A stretch of 64,000 nucleotides of DNA from Staphylococcus argensis (GCF_002902305.1 NZ_PPPX01000016.1:303272-367271); one strand, 5' to 3'; positions 45,387-54,587 are shown, counted from the first letter of the stretch. The notes: generated by a model not told the origin, from the letters alone. Numbers and translations are program-made.

Positions 45387-46457
45387 CTATTCTGGTCTAC
45401 CATTTGGGTATACCATGACTTTTATAGAGCCACTCTTATTCGTACGTGTGCGTTCCATCGCTTCTTTCGTATCTTCTAAATCATAGAAATCTGTGAACAT
45501 CGTATCGAGATCGCTTGTCGTATTGGAAAGTAAGTCGATACCCATTTCGTACGTATTCTCGTATCTGAAGACACCCACGATATTCAATTCGTGGTTCGCA
45601 ATCCATGGTGCATTGAAACCAACTTCGTCTTGTTGTGTTAGACCAACAATCGCAAGTGTACCACCGTTTTTCAATGCGCTAATTGAATTTTTCAACGCTG
45701 TTGGATTACCTGCTGTTTCAATCGCGTAATCAACGCCTTTGCCTCCTGTAATCTCCTCAATGCGTTCTAGCACATCGTCATTTTTAATATTAATCGTATG
45801 TGTTGCGCCGAGTTCTTTCGCTTCTTCTAGACGTTTTTCTTCTAAATCTGACACAATGATACGTGTGGCACCAAAGGATTTAGCCGCAAGTACAGTCATT
45901 AATCCGACAGGACCCATTCCCATAATCACTACTGTAGATCCTGCTTTCACTTGTGCCCTTTTACAAGCTTGAATACCAACTGAGAACGGTTCGTTTAACG
46001 TCGCTTGCTCGTAAGTTAACTCATCTGGTATGTGATAAAGGAAGTCTGCCGGGTGGCTTAAATACTGGCAGAATGCGCCATCAACAGGCGGCGTCGCTAG
46101 GAAGACGACGTCAGGACACAAATTGTATTTACCTTCGCGACAGTGCTCACATCGACCACATGGCACGCCAGGTTCAATCGCTACACGGTCACCTTCTCGA
46201 AAGTCTGTCACTTCAGAGCCCACTGCAACGACCTGCCCAGAACATTCGTGACCTAGGATTAACGGTTCTTTGACGACGAATTCACCCACGCTACCGTGTG
46301 CGTAGTAGTGCACGTCTGAGCCACATACGCCGACAGCCATCACTTTCACGAGGACATCTTCTGGCCCAATTTCAGGTACGTCGACCTCCTTGATTTCGAT
46401 ATCATACGGTTCATTCAATAACGCGATGTTCATCTTCTCAGGTAGTTGATTTGTCAT
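45387..46457 (-). CDS. Zinc-dependent sorbitol/L-iditol-type dehydrogenase
   Basis: This 356-aa medium-chain dehydrogenase has catalytic zinc ligands in GVCGSDVHYYAHG and GHECSGQV, the structural-zinc cysteine group in CGRCEHCREGKYNLC, and the NAD loop GMGPVGLM. The polyol dehydrogenase signature HYYAHG favours sorbitol or xylitol oxidation to a ketose. GGGAGGAG lies 5 bases before the ATG. A CcpA cre site lies about 55 bases upstream, as expected for a carbon-catabolic gene. No sugar transporter is adjacent. Confidence 0.85.
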   Translation of the reverse strand: MTNQLPEKMNIALLNEPYDIEIKEVDVPEIGPEDVLVKVMAVGVCGSDVHYYAHGSVGEFVVKEPLILGHECSGQVVAVGSEVTDFREGDRVAIEPGVPCGRCEHCREGKYNLCPDVVFLATPPVDGAFCQYLSHPADFLYHIPDELTYEQATLNEPFSVGIQACKRAQVKAGSTVVIMGMGPVGLMTVLAAKSFGATRIIVSDLEEKRLEEAKELGATHTINIKNDDVLERIEEITGGKGVDYAIETAGNPTALKNSISALKNGGTLAIVGLTQQDEVGFNAPWIANHELNIVGVFRYENTYEMGIDLLSNTTSDLDTMFTDFYDLEDTKEAMERTRTNKSGSIKVMVYPNGRPE

Positions 46458-46510
46458 GTTAACTCCTCCCTCATCAATCTCTCCACTTCATTTTCTTTTC
46501 ATATGTAAAA

Positions 46511-46524
46511 TGAAAGCGTTTTCT
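46511..46524 (-). promoter_or_regulatory. CcpA cre site before the dehydrogenase
   Basis: tgaaagcgttttct matches the cre consensus TGWNANCGNTNWCA at all but the last base. Confidence 0.75.
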
Positions 46525-46639
46525 CTATTTTAGCATTTGCAACGAATTGCTCGCTACATAATGACTATAATTTTAAATAATCGTCACTTTCCGGTGGTTG
46601 GTAAAACGACTCGGTGAAGGTTTAGATTAGGTTATTTAC

Positions 46640-46830
46640 TATAAAACGTATGTCGCGAGCGCAGAACTCCTACTTTTTCAAATTAAAATCGTGACCGTCG
46701 AACACCGAATTCCCGTTTTTTCAATCTAAATCGTGGCGCTGTTCCTCTTTTTCATTTCAAATTCATGATTGTTGAGCATCAACCTTCCGCTTTTTCTTTT
46801 TACAACGTATCCCACCAAGCGCCCACGAAC
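46640..46830. repeat. Worn tandem repeats between two operons
   Basis: Three to four degenerate units of roughly 50-55 bases each open with a TTTTTC run, then CAATCTAAATCGTG or variants, then a stretch ending in CCG/CTC. No gene is present. Function is unknown. Confidence 0.45.
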
Positions 46831-46851
46831 ACACTCTTTTCCTACTTAAAA

Positions 46852-46885
46852 AACCTCTAAATTAGCTTACGCTAACTCAGAGGTT
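46852..46885 (-). terminator. Terminator of the ald-tdcB-permease operon
   Basis: Stem aacctctaaattagc/gctaactcagaggtt around a TTAC loop, followed on the minus strand by a T run. Confidence 0.9.
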
Positions 46886-46895
46886 ATCGTCTGTC

Positions 46896-48218
46896 TCAGT
46901 GATTCACACGTTTCATTTTAACCAGATAAATCGGTATACCTAATAAGGTAATGACTACGCCGACTAACACGAGTATCGGTTGAGTGAATAAGGTGTTAAT
47001 CAGCACGAATACGCCTGCCACTAACGCGATGAGTGGAATAATCGGGTATAGAGGAACTTTGTACGGGCGTGGCAAGTCAGGCTCTCGACGTCGAAGTATA
47101 AAGACTGCGAGGAAAGCCATACAGTAGAAAGCCCAGATCACAAAGATTAACATGTTCGTAATCGTATCAAAGGCACCGATTGCCATCATAATTATCGCGA
47201 TAATGACTTGCACGAGGCCGCTAGTCCAAGGGGCTTTACTTGGTGTCAAACTCAAGAAGAATTTGCGGAATGGTAACTGATTGTGTTCCGCCATCGCATA
47301 TGGAATACGCATACCTGTCATGATATAGCCGTTCATCGTGCCATAAACTGAAATGAGGATACCAATCGTAACAATCTTACCGCCATAAGTACCGAATAAG
47401 ATTGAAGAGGCGTCGCTCGCCGCATTGAGGTTCCCTACAATTTGGTCGATAGGTAGTGTCATGAGAAACGTTGCGTTAATCAGTAGGTAAACAATCATTA
47501 TTAAACCGATACCTAGGGCGATGGCACCTGGTAAGTGTTTCTTCGGATTCTTCATTTCACCTGCGATATTGCCGACGTGAATCCAACCGTCATATGCGAA
47601 CATTGTCGCAAGCAAGCCGCTTCCTAATGCTGTAAACCATCCTGAATGTGTGCCGTTCGTAATAGGAAACAGGGAGAATTGAACATCATTCTTCGCAAAT
47701 AAACCAAAGATGACAATTAACGCGATCGGTATCAACTTGATGACGAGTGTTATCGTTTGAAGATAGCCGCCCGCTTTCGACCCTAAACAGTTGATGAATA
47801 GAATTGAGAGTGCACTTACCACTGCAATTGGAAGTAAGTAAATCGGACTCAGATGTAATAAATTGACTACCTGCGTTCCAAAGACGATAGCTAAGGCTGC
47901 GATGTTAGCTGGGAAGTATATAAAGGCTTGGGCCCAGCCAGAAAGGAAGCCCCAGAAATCGCCGTACGTATACTTAATATATTTCGTTAAACCACCTGTC
48001 TCAGGTATTGCTGCCGCAAGTTCTGCGCCAGTAAGTCCGGCACAGATCGTCATAATACCGCCGATAAACCATACGAATATGGCCATACTTGTCGATCCTG
48101 TTACTTCGGTTACGCTCGATACTTTAAAGAAGACGCCGGCACCGATAACGGAGCCCATAACGAGTGAGAGCGCTGCGAAGAAACCGATGTTCTTGTTCAA
48201 CCCTTTATCGTTACTCAT
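46896..48218 (-). CDS. APC-family amino acid permease (SteT-like exchanger)
   Basis: This 440-aa, 12-span APC transporter has the N-terminal GSVIGAGVFF substrate-binding segment. It resembles the Bacillus serine/threonine exchanger SteT. It is the third gene of the block alanine dehydrogenase, catabolic threonine dehydratase, permease, the same order as in S. aureus, so it probably brings in threonine, serine or alanine for breakdown. GGGAGG lies 7 bases before the ATG. Confidence 0.85.
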   Translation of the reverse strand: MSNDKGLNKNIGFFAALSLVMGSVIGAGVFFKVSSVTEVTGSTSMAIFVWFIGGIMTICAGLTGAELAAAIPETGGLTKYIKYTYGDFWGFLSGWAQAFIYFPANIAALAIVFGTQVVNLLHLSPIYLLPIAVVSALSILFINCLGSKAGGYLQTITLVIKLIPIALIVIFGLFAKNDVQFSLFPITNGTHSGWFTALGSGLLATMFAYDGWIHVGNIAGEMKNPKKHLPGAIALGIGLIMIVYLLINATFLMTLPIDQIVGNLNAASDASSILFGTYGGKIVTIGILISVYGTMNGYIMTGMRIPYAMAEHNQLPFRKFFLSLTPSKAPWTSGLVQVIIAIIMMAIGAFDTITNMLIFVIWAFYCMAFLAVFILRRREPDLPRPYKVPLYPIIPLIALVAGVFVLINTLFTQPILVLVGVVITLLGIPIYLVKMKRVNH

Positions 48219-48250
48219 TGTGAATCCTCCCTGTTCTTCAATGTTTCAAC

Positions 48251-49291
48251 TTATCCGACCACGCCCTCGCTCGTATCCGCAGGTTTCAATAAATGGTCGA
48301 TGATATCAGATACACATGTGAGGTCAACATTCCCACCAGACACGAGTGCAACAATGTTCTTGTCTTTTAAATAACAAGGGTCAATCTTACCACTAATCAA
48401 AGCAGCAGTTGGTAACGCACCTGCACCTTCAGTGACAATCTTCGTACGCTGCATGAGGTGACGCATCGCGCTTGAAATCTCTTCTTCAGAGACGAGAATA
48501 AATTCGTCAACGAGCTTATCAACGACTTCAAACGTCTTGTCACCTGGGATGGCCACTTCAGTACCATCAGCAATCGTATGATCAGTGAATTGAGAGGTGA
48601 TCTTACCTGTCTCGATGGATGTCGCCATGCCATGCACGTTCTCAGACTGAACGCCGATGATGTGGATGTTCGGGTTAAAGGATTTCAACGCCGTCGCTAC
48701 GCCGGAAATCAAACCGCCACCTCCAACAGGAAGCACTACCGTGTCGACGTTCCAAATGGCGTCGAGAATTTCTAGACCAATTGTTCCTTGACCTGCCATA
48801 ACTGCGCTATCGTCGTATGGATGGACGATTGTCTTGCCTGTCTCTTTGGCCATTTGTTCCATGTAAAGTCGGGAATCATTAAAGGTGTCGCCTTCGAGAA
48901 TAACTTCAGCACCGTAGCCTCGTGTCGCTTCTTGTTTCGCGATAGGCGCTTCGTTCGGCATAATCACCGTCGTCTTGATGTCCAGTAACTTACCGGTCAG
49001 TGCAAGCCCTTGCGCGTGGTTGCCTGCTGACGCTGTGATAATGCCTTTCTCTTTCTGCTCATCAGTTAAGTGCAGAATCTTGTTTAATGCGCCTCGAAAT
49101 TTAAACGAACCGGTAAACTGCATGTTCTCTAATTTCAAGAATACGTTACCGCCTGTGACATTATTACTTAAAAACATGGACTGAATCAAAGGTGTATGAC
49201 GGACGTAAGGTCGGATGTAGGATTTCGCTTCTTTAATATCATGTATATCACAGAATGATTCGGTTTGTAATACGATACTGTTTGTAGACAT
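48251..49291 (-). CDS. tdcB: Catabolic threonine dehydratase
   Basis: This 346-aa PLP enzyme of fold type II converts threonine to 2-oxobutyrate (and serine to pyruvate) plus ammonia. The PLP lysine lies in TGSFKFRGA and the phosphate loop is GGGGLISG. It lacks the C-terminal ACT-like domain of the biosynthetic IlvA, so it is the catabolic form. Sequence agrees closely with S. aureus TdcB/IlvA1 (QSENVHGMA, ITEGAGALPTAA, ADTSEGVVG at the end). ATG at 49291 matches that family's N-terminus; another ATG nine bases earlier is possible. Confidence 0.9.
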   Translation of the reverse strand: MSTNSIVLQTESFCDIHDIKEAKSYIRPYVRHTPLIQSMFLSNNVTGGNVFLKLENMQFTGSFKFRGALNKILHLTDEQKEKGIITASAGNHAQGLALTGKLLDIKTTVIMPNEAPIAKQEATRGYGAEVILEGDTFNDSRLYMEQMAKETGKTIVHPYDDSAVMAGQGTIGLEILDAIWNVDTVVLPVGGGGLISGVATALKSFNPNIHIIGVQSENVHGMATSIETGKITSQFTDHTIADGTEVAIPGDKTFEVVDKLVDEFILVSEEEISSAMRHLMQRTKIVTEGAGALPTAALISGKIDPCYLKDKNIVALVSGGNVDLTCVSDIIDHLLKPADTSEGVVG

Positions 49292-49337
49292 AATTCGCAT
49301 CTTCTTTCTCTATATAGTAATTATGCTGAGTCACAAG

Positions 49338-50456
49338 TTAAGATAACAACGTATTAAGTTCTTCATATTTCATATCATGAGAGTCGGCTAAACCTTTATT
49401 GGTTACGTGACCTTGATAAACGTTAACGCCTGTCGCTAAGGCGTCACATTCTTTAATCGCTTGGTCGAGTCCTTTCGTGCTGATGGCGTGGAGATATTCC
49501 AAGTTTCCTGCTGCCAACGCCATAGTGGAGGTACGTGGCACAGCGCCTGGTTGGTTTGGCACGGCATAATGTACCACACCATCTTCTACATACACGGGGT
49601 CGCTAATCGTTGTTGGTCGAATGCCTTCAACCGTACCACCTTGGTCGATCGCAATGTCCACGAGCACGGATCCTTCTTTCATGGATTTCACCATGTCTCG
49701 TGTCACAAGTTTCGGCGGTTTAGAGCCTGGAATGAGGATTGTGGAGATAAAGACGTCTGCTTCCTTAATTTCTTTCGCTAGATTTTCTTCATTCGATTTC
49801 ACTACGCGTACATTTTGTCCTTTAAAATGTTCTTCAAGCCACTTGATGCGTTCGTCTTTTAACTCAATGATTGTAATTTCAGCTTGGAGACCTAGACCAA
49901 TCGTTGCGGCATTGACAGCTGCGGATCCACCACCGAAGATAACGACCTTTCCAGATGGGATACCCGAAATGACATCAATTCCTGAGATTAGAATACCTTC
50001 ACCTTGATGTTGTGCTTCTAGATAGTACGCGCCCATTAACATCGAACGACGACCTGCGATAGCACTCATTGGTGCTAAAAGTGGCGCACCACCATCAATT
50101 TCAATCGTTTCACCACCAATCGCTGTAACACCCGCTTCTTGCATCGCTTCCACCGTTTCTTTAGACGAAGCTAAGTGTTGGAATCCCCAAATAATTTGTC
50201 CTTTTTTAAAGTATTTGAACTCTTTCTTATCCGGTTCTTTAACTTTAACTATGAGGTCAGACTGCCAGCCCTCTTCGTGAGAAACGATACGTGCGCCCGC
50301 TGATTCGTACTCTTCGTTTGTGAAACCAGAACCGACACCTGCATCTCGTTCCACGAGTACTTCGTTACCCGCTTCAGTCAATTTCTTAGCGTTCTCAGGC
50401 GTACATGCAACACGTCCTTCACCAGGTTTTAATTCTTTAATGATTCCAATCTTCAT
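49338..50456 (-). CDS. ald: Alanine dehydrogenase
   Basis: This 372-aa NAD-dependent alanine dehydrogenase converts alanine to pyruvate and ammonia. The N-terminus MKIGIIKELKPGEGRVACTP is diagnostic (Arg in GEGRVA binds pyruvate), and IDQGG holds the catalytic Asp. The NAD loop is IFGGGSAAVNAA. A longer in-frame opening to 50861 has no ribosome site, so the start is the ATG with AAGGAG 10 bases upstream. It heads the operon with tdcB and the permease; together they turn alanine, serine and threonine into central metabolites. Confidence 0.93.
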   Translation of the reverse strand: MKIGIIKELKPGEGRVACTPENAKKLTEAGNEVLVERDAGVGSGFTNEEYESAGARIVSHEEGWQSDLIVKVKEPDKKEFKYFKKGQIIWGFQHLASSKETVEAMQEAGVTAIGGETIEIDGGAPLLAPMSAIAGRRSMLMGAYYLEAQHQGEGILISGIDVISGIPSGKVVIFGGGSAAVNAATIGLGLQAEITIIELKDERIKWLEEHFKGQNVRVVKSNEENLAKEIKEADVFISTILIPGSKPPKLVTRDMVKSMKEGSVLVDIAIDQGGTVEGIRPTTISDPVYVEDGVVHYAVPNQPGAVPRTSTMALAAGNLEYLHAISTKGLDQAIKECDALATGVNVYQGHVTNKGLADSHDMKYEELNTLLS

Positions 50457-50471
50457 TTCAAAACAACTCCT

Positions 50472-50487
50472 TGTGAATGTTTTCACA
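50472..50487 (-). promoter_or_regulatory. CRP/FNR-type palindrome in the ald leader
   Basis: tgtgaatgttttcaca fits TGTGA-N6-TCACA exactly. In S. aureus the CRP/FNR-family regulator ArcR uses such a site. Here it overlaps the expected transcript start and touches the ribosome site. Confidence 0.55.
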
Positions 50488-50490
50488 TAA

Positions 50491-50519
50491 AACATATCTC
50501 TCAAATTTATTAAAGTCAA
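50491..50519 (-). promoter_or_regulatory. ald operon promoter
   Basis: On the minus strand TTGACT (50514-50519), a 17-base spacer and TATGTT (50491-50496). Confidence 0.6.
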
Positions 50520-50897
50520 ATTTTTATCTATTGAAATTTTTCTTTTCCTCTTTTGTAAAAGAGTATTATTGTATTTTAAACTATAAAGAATCTTATAACG
50601 ACGGCGATTGGCCGATTTCAAGACAGGTGTAAAATTCGTCCGCTGTCTCAGAAATGTCATAATTCGGGAGAGCAATTTAAGAGGATTGAAACTATGTAGA
50701 AGTGCTAAACCGCACGAAAAAGTCATCATACTGACACAAGATTGTACGCAGAAAGTCAAAAATAGGATGACACTAAAGTCAATTTTAAAAATCGGGGTGT
50801 AGGAGAAATGTTGACGTGAATCTGTCACCTGACACATTTCATCAATTTCAGTTAAACTCAATATGACAATGAAAAAAGCACCTTACATCAACTCAGT

Positions 50898-51129
50898 GAG
50901 ACTGGGACAAATAGTAAAAGCTATCTAATTTTCAATGTTTAAACTCTCGCTTGCTTATGGGACCACACTCAACTAATTCCTTTCGCTCTACGAGCTCTAG
51001 GAATGGATTTTCGTTGTGGTCTAGATCCAACAAGCGTCTCGAGTACACATTGAAAATTGACTTATAATTAAATACAAAAGTGTTTTTTATTTCCTTTCAT
51101 AATTAATTATATTTGTCTGTCCCAGGCTC
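50898..51129. repeat. Nested inverted repeat of about 230 bases
   Basis: The outer arms are gagactgggacaaat (50898-50912) and atttgtctgtcccaggctc (51111-51129). Inside, attttcaatgt near 50929-50939 pairs with acattgaaaat near 51048-51058. Then the cgcttg and caagcg arms follow, then gaccaca with tgtggtc, then attcc with ggaat. The whole region can form one long imperfect hairpin. No gene is seen in the 790-base gap that holds it. Confidence 0.65.
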
Positions 51130-51248
51130 GTTTACACGCTAAGTTGAAATAAAGTGCTTACCTCGTCGATTTAATGCGATTCTGCATTTAAAGAAGTTAG
51201 GGTAATCTAAATATATATAATAAATAATCTCGAAAGGAGCCACATACC

Positions 51249-51671
51249 ATGACCAAAGAAATGAATCATCTCAATCCACCGAGCCAATTTCAGTATCGTG
51301 AGCGTAATGTAATACTTAATTTAAAATACGACTTTATATGTGATAATCGAATTTATTTCACGCCTACTGTACACAAAGATTTGCTTGAACATGCGTATGA
51401 GTTGGCAGTCCATGTTCAATCGCCAGTGAATGAAATGGGGCTAGCGTTAGACTTTAACGAGGTGGATGCTATATTCAACCAGCATGTGAAACCTTATTTG
51501 CATCAACAATTGATTAACGAAACATTGCCTGAAATGAATACGACTGCTGAGAATATTGCGATGTGGATATGGGATCAATTTGAAGCGCACCTACCAGATG
51601 GAAATACACTCAATCAACTTGAGCTGTGGGAAACGAAAGACCATAGTGTGATATTGCGTAAAGAAGACTGA
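51249..51671 (+). CDS. 6-pyruvoyl-tetrahydropterin synthase/QueD-like protein lacking the zinc histidines
   Basis: This 140-aa protein resembles the QueD/PTPS family in its middle and end (MGLALDFNEVDAIFNQHV, ETLPEMNTTAENIAMWIWDQF). These segments match the family's G-x-x-x-DF and PTAEN-x-A-x-x-I/W blocks. The zinc-binding HxH segment appears as EHAYELAV and the usual early histidine is missing, so classical pterin synthase activity is doubtful. AAAGGAG lies about 10 bases before the ATG. It has no queuosine genes beside it. Confidence 0.7.
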   Translation: MTKEMNHLNPPSQFQYRERNVILNLKYDFICDNRIYFTPTVHKDLLEHAYELAVHVQSPVNEMGLALDFNEVDAIFNQHVKPYLHQQLINETLPEMNTTAENIAMWIWDQFEAHLPDGNTLNQLELWETKDHSVILRKED

Positions 51672-51683
51672 TTTAAGTTAAGT

Positions 51684-51732
51684 GAGAACAGGGCATGGCC
51701 TCACATCGATTTCTGTGAGCTGCCCCATTCTC
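51684..51732. terminator. Bidirectional terminator
   Basis: Arms 51684-51705 and 51714-51732 (gagaacagggcatggcctca against tgtgagctgccccattctc), with T-rich DNA on the right. It lies between converging genes. Confidence 0.8.
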
Positions 51733-51756
51733 TCTTTTTCTACTTATCTGTTCTAA

Positions 51757-52314
51757 CTACTTCGATTCTAGCTTTGGATAGACCACTTCGCCATCATCTT
51801 CAAGAATCGGCATCGCGCCCCACTTTCCTAATTCATGAGGTACGATATCTATCTCCCCTTTATTGCTGACAATGATATGTTTCACCTCAACATCATGACC
51901 TACTAGCCAATTACTGATGATTAGACGATGACAACGTGACGGATGACGTTCCGCACACATCAACGCGACAGTGTCCTCTTCCGCTTCAGCAAACAAATAC
52001 TGAATACCTTCTTTAAATTCGTTCGTCAATGTATAATCTGCATAGTTGTGGAACGACTGATTCTGCCACCCAGCATTCAAATTCTCCCCTACTTCGCCTG
52101 ACCGTTGTCGACGTCCACCTAGCGCAGTGAGATGTCGATATCCAATATCATGCTCTTTCAACCACTTGTGAAAAGGTTCTTGCTTGTACTGGGGATGACG
52201 CTTACTATTCGGGAATGAGCGAACATCAATAATTTTCGTTACCTTTGCTTCTTTCAACATATCTAAAAACTGTTCCAAATCATAATCGTAATGGCCGACT
52301 GTATAAATGGTCAT
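51757..52314 (-). CDS. DUF488-family protein
   Basis: This 185-aa soluble protein has the DUF488 hallmarks: start TIYTVGHYDYDLEQFLDML, IDVRSFPNSKRHP, and CAERHPSRCHR (paired cysteines with histidines, perhaps metal or catalytic). No biochemical role is settled for the family. ATG at 52314 is preferred over a GTG two codons earlier. It follows the AlkA-type glycosylase gene on the same strand. Confidence 0.82.
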   Translation of the reverse strand: MTIYTVGHYDYDLEQFLDMLKEAKVTKIIDVRSFPNSKRHPQYKQEPFHKWLKEHDIGYRHLTALGGRRQRSGEVGENLNAGWQNQSFHNYADYTLTNEFKEGIQYLFAEAEEDTVALMCAERHPSRCHRLIISNWLVGHDVEVKHIIVSNKGEIDIVPHELGKWGAMPILEDDGEVVYPKLESK

Positions 52315-52388
52315 ATTCACACTTCTTTCTATAACTTACTCGCATATCGAAAATTTAATATTTAAGACCGCCTTCCTACTTATATTCT

Positions 52389-53015
52389 TCAAATTTGATA
52401 TTGATGAATATATTCCCAGAGATAAAGACAACCGATCGTACCTTGGTCACCCCATGTGGCCTTACACTCTTTCAATAAAGCTTTACCGCTCACATCTGGT
52501 TGATTGTACAAACGTTTCGCTGCACGTTGTAGACCCACATCATCAACCGGTACGACATTCTCTCTTTGCATCGTAAAGATGAGGAAGACTTCTGCTGTCC
52601 ACTTCCCTATACCTTTTACAGCTGTTAGTTGTTTAATGATTTCTTCGTTAGACAGGTGGTCTAATTTTTCAAATTCAAGTTCTCCGTTATCGATATGTTC
52701 GATTAGATTAAAGATGTATTTCTGCTTAGACCGAGATAATCCGATTTCTTTACACTCTTCTTCAGTTAACTTTTTAAACGCCGCTATCGTCCACTCGTCA
52801 TTAATCTTCTCTTTTAATCGACCAAAAATCGTTTCAGCAGCTTTAACTGAAATTTGTTGGCCGACGATTGAACGTACGAGTGACTTTAATGGATATGGAC
52901 GCAAAGTTCTTTCTACATCACCGATTCGTTCGATTAACTGACCCATCACTTTATCCTTTTTCGCTAACTTCTGAACACGTTGATCATCTTTTGTAATGTG
53001 CCACAACTTTTCCAA
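52389..53015 (-). CDS. DNA-3-methyladenine glycosylase, AlkA/HhH-GPD type
   Basis: This 208-aa base-excision repair enzyme removes alkylated purines. The helix-hairpin-helix is LTAVKGIGKWTA (130-141) and the catalytic aspartate lies in VPVDDVG (Asp158 or Asp159). It lacks the N-terminal domain of E. coli AlkA, as expected for the short Gram-positive form. The start is TTG with GGAG 9 bases upstream. Confidence 0.85.
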   Translation of the reverse strand: MEKLWHITKDDQRVQKLAKKDKVMGQLIERIGDVERTLRPYPLKSLVRSIVGQQISVKAAETIFGRLKEKINDEWTIAAFKKLTEEECKEIGLSRSKQKYIFNLIEHIDNGELEFEKLDHLSNEEIIKQLTAVKGIGKWTAEVFLIFTMQRENVVPVDDVGLQRAAKRLYNQPDVSGKALLKECKATWGDQGTIGCLYLWEYIHQYQI

Positions 53016-53042
53016 AATCTAACTCTCCTCAAACTAAACTTT

Positions 53043-53085
53043 TAAAAAAACAGCGTTTAGCCTACCCTGAGACCTCCCGCTGTTT
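53043..53085 (-). terminator. Terminator of the MFS gene
   Basis: aaacagcg (53048-53055) pairs with cgctgttt (53078-53085), with a T run following on the minus strand. Confidence 0.85.
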
Positions 53086-53100
53086 CACGTTAAACATTCT

Positions 53101-54303
53101 CTATTCACTCGTACTTTGATGACCTTGGCGCAGTAATAACAATAATGAAACCACCGCAAGAAGTACAACGATAATGCTGAAGACTACGCCAGCCCACTGT
53201 ACGTTAAGCCCTAATTCCAATAAACCTATACCAACGATAGGGATGGAAATCGCGACATAAGCGATAGTGAAGAATGTTGAAGTAATTTCTGCACGTTGAT
53301 CGTCAGGCGCTGCACTATTAACGGTAGATAGCCCCGCACGAAAACTGAAAGCTTGGCCAAGACCTGAAACCATTGCCCCGACGAGCAACAGAATATAAGA
53401 ATGTAGAATTAATGACACAGCGACTAAAGCGACACCTACAATCAAGGTCATACTGCCGAGTCTCAACACGTGGAAGTCTGACTTCTGTTTAAACAAGAGT
53501 TGCCCTACTGTTGAAGCACAGAATACCAAGAAAACCGTTACACCAACGATCGCTTTATTATTCATATTTAGAATCTCACCTAAGAAGTTAGGTGAAATGG
53601 CGGTCATTAATCCCAACATGGAGAAACCAACAAATACTGGAATCACCGCGTTAATAAACGTTGATCGCATCTCAGCCGGAACGCTTAATTTCTGAACTTG
53701 AATGCGGAAACTTTGTCGATCTTTCACCGGTTCAGGCATGAGCCAAATTGCGATGAAAGCAATGACTAAAGTCACAATATTAACAATAAATATCAGACGC
53801 GTCGGATAAGGTAAGTATTCTGCGAGAATGCCGCATACTAATGGTCCACAGCCGAGCCCCAACATGTTCACGCTACTCGCGATAGTGGACGCTTGATTCT
53901 TCTTATCATCGGGCGCAAGATTCACTATCGTTGCTGTTGCAGTACTTGTGAAAAGACCTGCAGAAAGTCCAGAAATAATACGTCCGATGAGTAATAAAGT
54001 TAAATTCGTTGCGAATAAAAAGACTAACGCACTGATGATTGAAAGTATCACGCCAGGTAGCAGTACATAACGGCGTCCTATGCGATCTGAAAGTTGTCCA
54101 AACACTAATAGGCCGAAGATGACACCACCTGCATAAACAGCGTAAATAATTGTGATAACTAACGGCGATAAATTAAATTCTTCACTGTAAATTGGATACA
54201 ACGGCGTCGGTAAAGTTGTCCCCATCATGATGATGAGAAACGCATACGCCGCTCCTATTAACCCCCATTGTCCTCTTGATGTTGACTTGCTTCTTTGTTG
54301 CAC
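53101..54303 (-). CDS. MFS efflux transporter, 12 spans
   Basis: This 400-aa major facilitator has the A-motif GQLSDRIGRRYVLLPG in loop 2-3 and the drug-transporter C-motif-like segment SVNMLGLGCGPLVCGIL in span 5. It looks like a drug/metabolite proton antiporter; the substrate is unknown. The start is GTG at 54303, since GAGGTG lies 7 bases upstream. Another in-frame GTG 15 bases earlier is inside that ribosome site. Confidence 0.82.
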   Translation of the reverse strand: MQQRSKSTSRGQWGLIGAAYAFLIIMMGTTLPTPLYPIYSEEFNLSPLVITIIYAVYAGGVIFGLLVFGQLSDRIGRRYVLLPGVILSIISALVFLFATNLTLLLIGRIISGLSAGLFTSTATATIVNLAPDDKKNQASTIASSVNMLGLGCGPLVCGILAEYLPYPTRLIFIVNIVTLVIAFIAIWLMPEPVKDRQSFRIQVQKLSVPAEMRSTFINAVIPVFVGFSMLGLMTAISPNFLGEILNMNNKAIVGVTVFLVFCASTVGQLLFKQKSDFHVLRLGSMTLIVGVALVAVSLILHSYILLLVGAMVSGLGQAFSFRAGLSTVNSAAPDDQRAEITSTFFTIAYVAISIPIVGIGLLELGLNVQWAGVVFSIIVVLLAVVSLLLLLRQGHQSTSE

Positions 54304-54362
54304 TTTTGTACACCTCACTTACTTTCACTACACACTTTGACATACTGGATGATTAATGCCCC

Positions 54363-54587
54363 TTAATCTAAATAATGATCTGCATGTTCAAGTGCGTAGT
54401 CGTTACCTTTTGCTTTTTCTTTTTCATATTTTCGTTTAGAAATCTTTTCCATATGTTCAATTTTGTAACTTACTTTTTTCGCAAACTGTTCTACTTCTTT
54501 TTTATTTTTTGCAAGTACATAGCAAGTTAACACATTATCGTCGACAATATCTTTGTAATGTTGATAACGTAATTTAAAGATTTTCAT
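54363..54587 (-). CDS. Small charged protein (74 aa)
   Basis: This short soluble protein has a beta-alpha-beta-like first half (MKIFKLRYQHYKD, VLTCYVLAKNKKEVEQFAKK) and a Lys/Glu-rich end. The ribosome site GGGGGA lies 8 bases before the ATG. Family not recognised. It lies between the BrnQ and MFS genes on the same strand. Confidence 0.68.
   Translation of the reverse strand: MKIFKLRYQHYKDIVDDNVLTCYVLAKNKKEVEQFAKKVSYKIEHMEKISKRKYEKEKAKGNDYALEHADHYLD

Noticed and set aside
50608-50802. Short plus-strand reading frame upstream of ald
   Set aside because: It has no ribosome site and lacks protein-like composition; it lies in intergenic DNA.
50457-50861. 135-residue N-terminal extension of alanine dehydrogenase
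   Set aside because: It runs through the promoter and ribosome site, has no homology to the family and no RBS of its own. The normal start is at 50456.
54303-54318. Earlier GTG start of the MFS gene
   Set aside because: That GTG is part of the GAGGTG ribosome site for the GTG at 54303.
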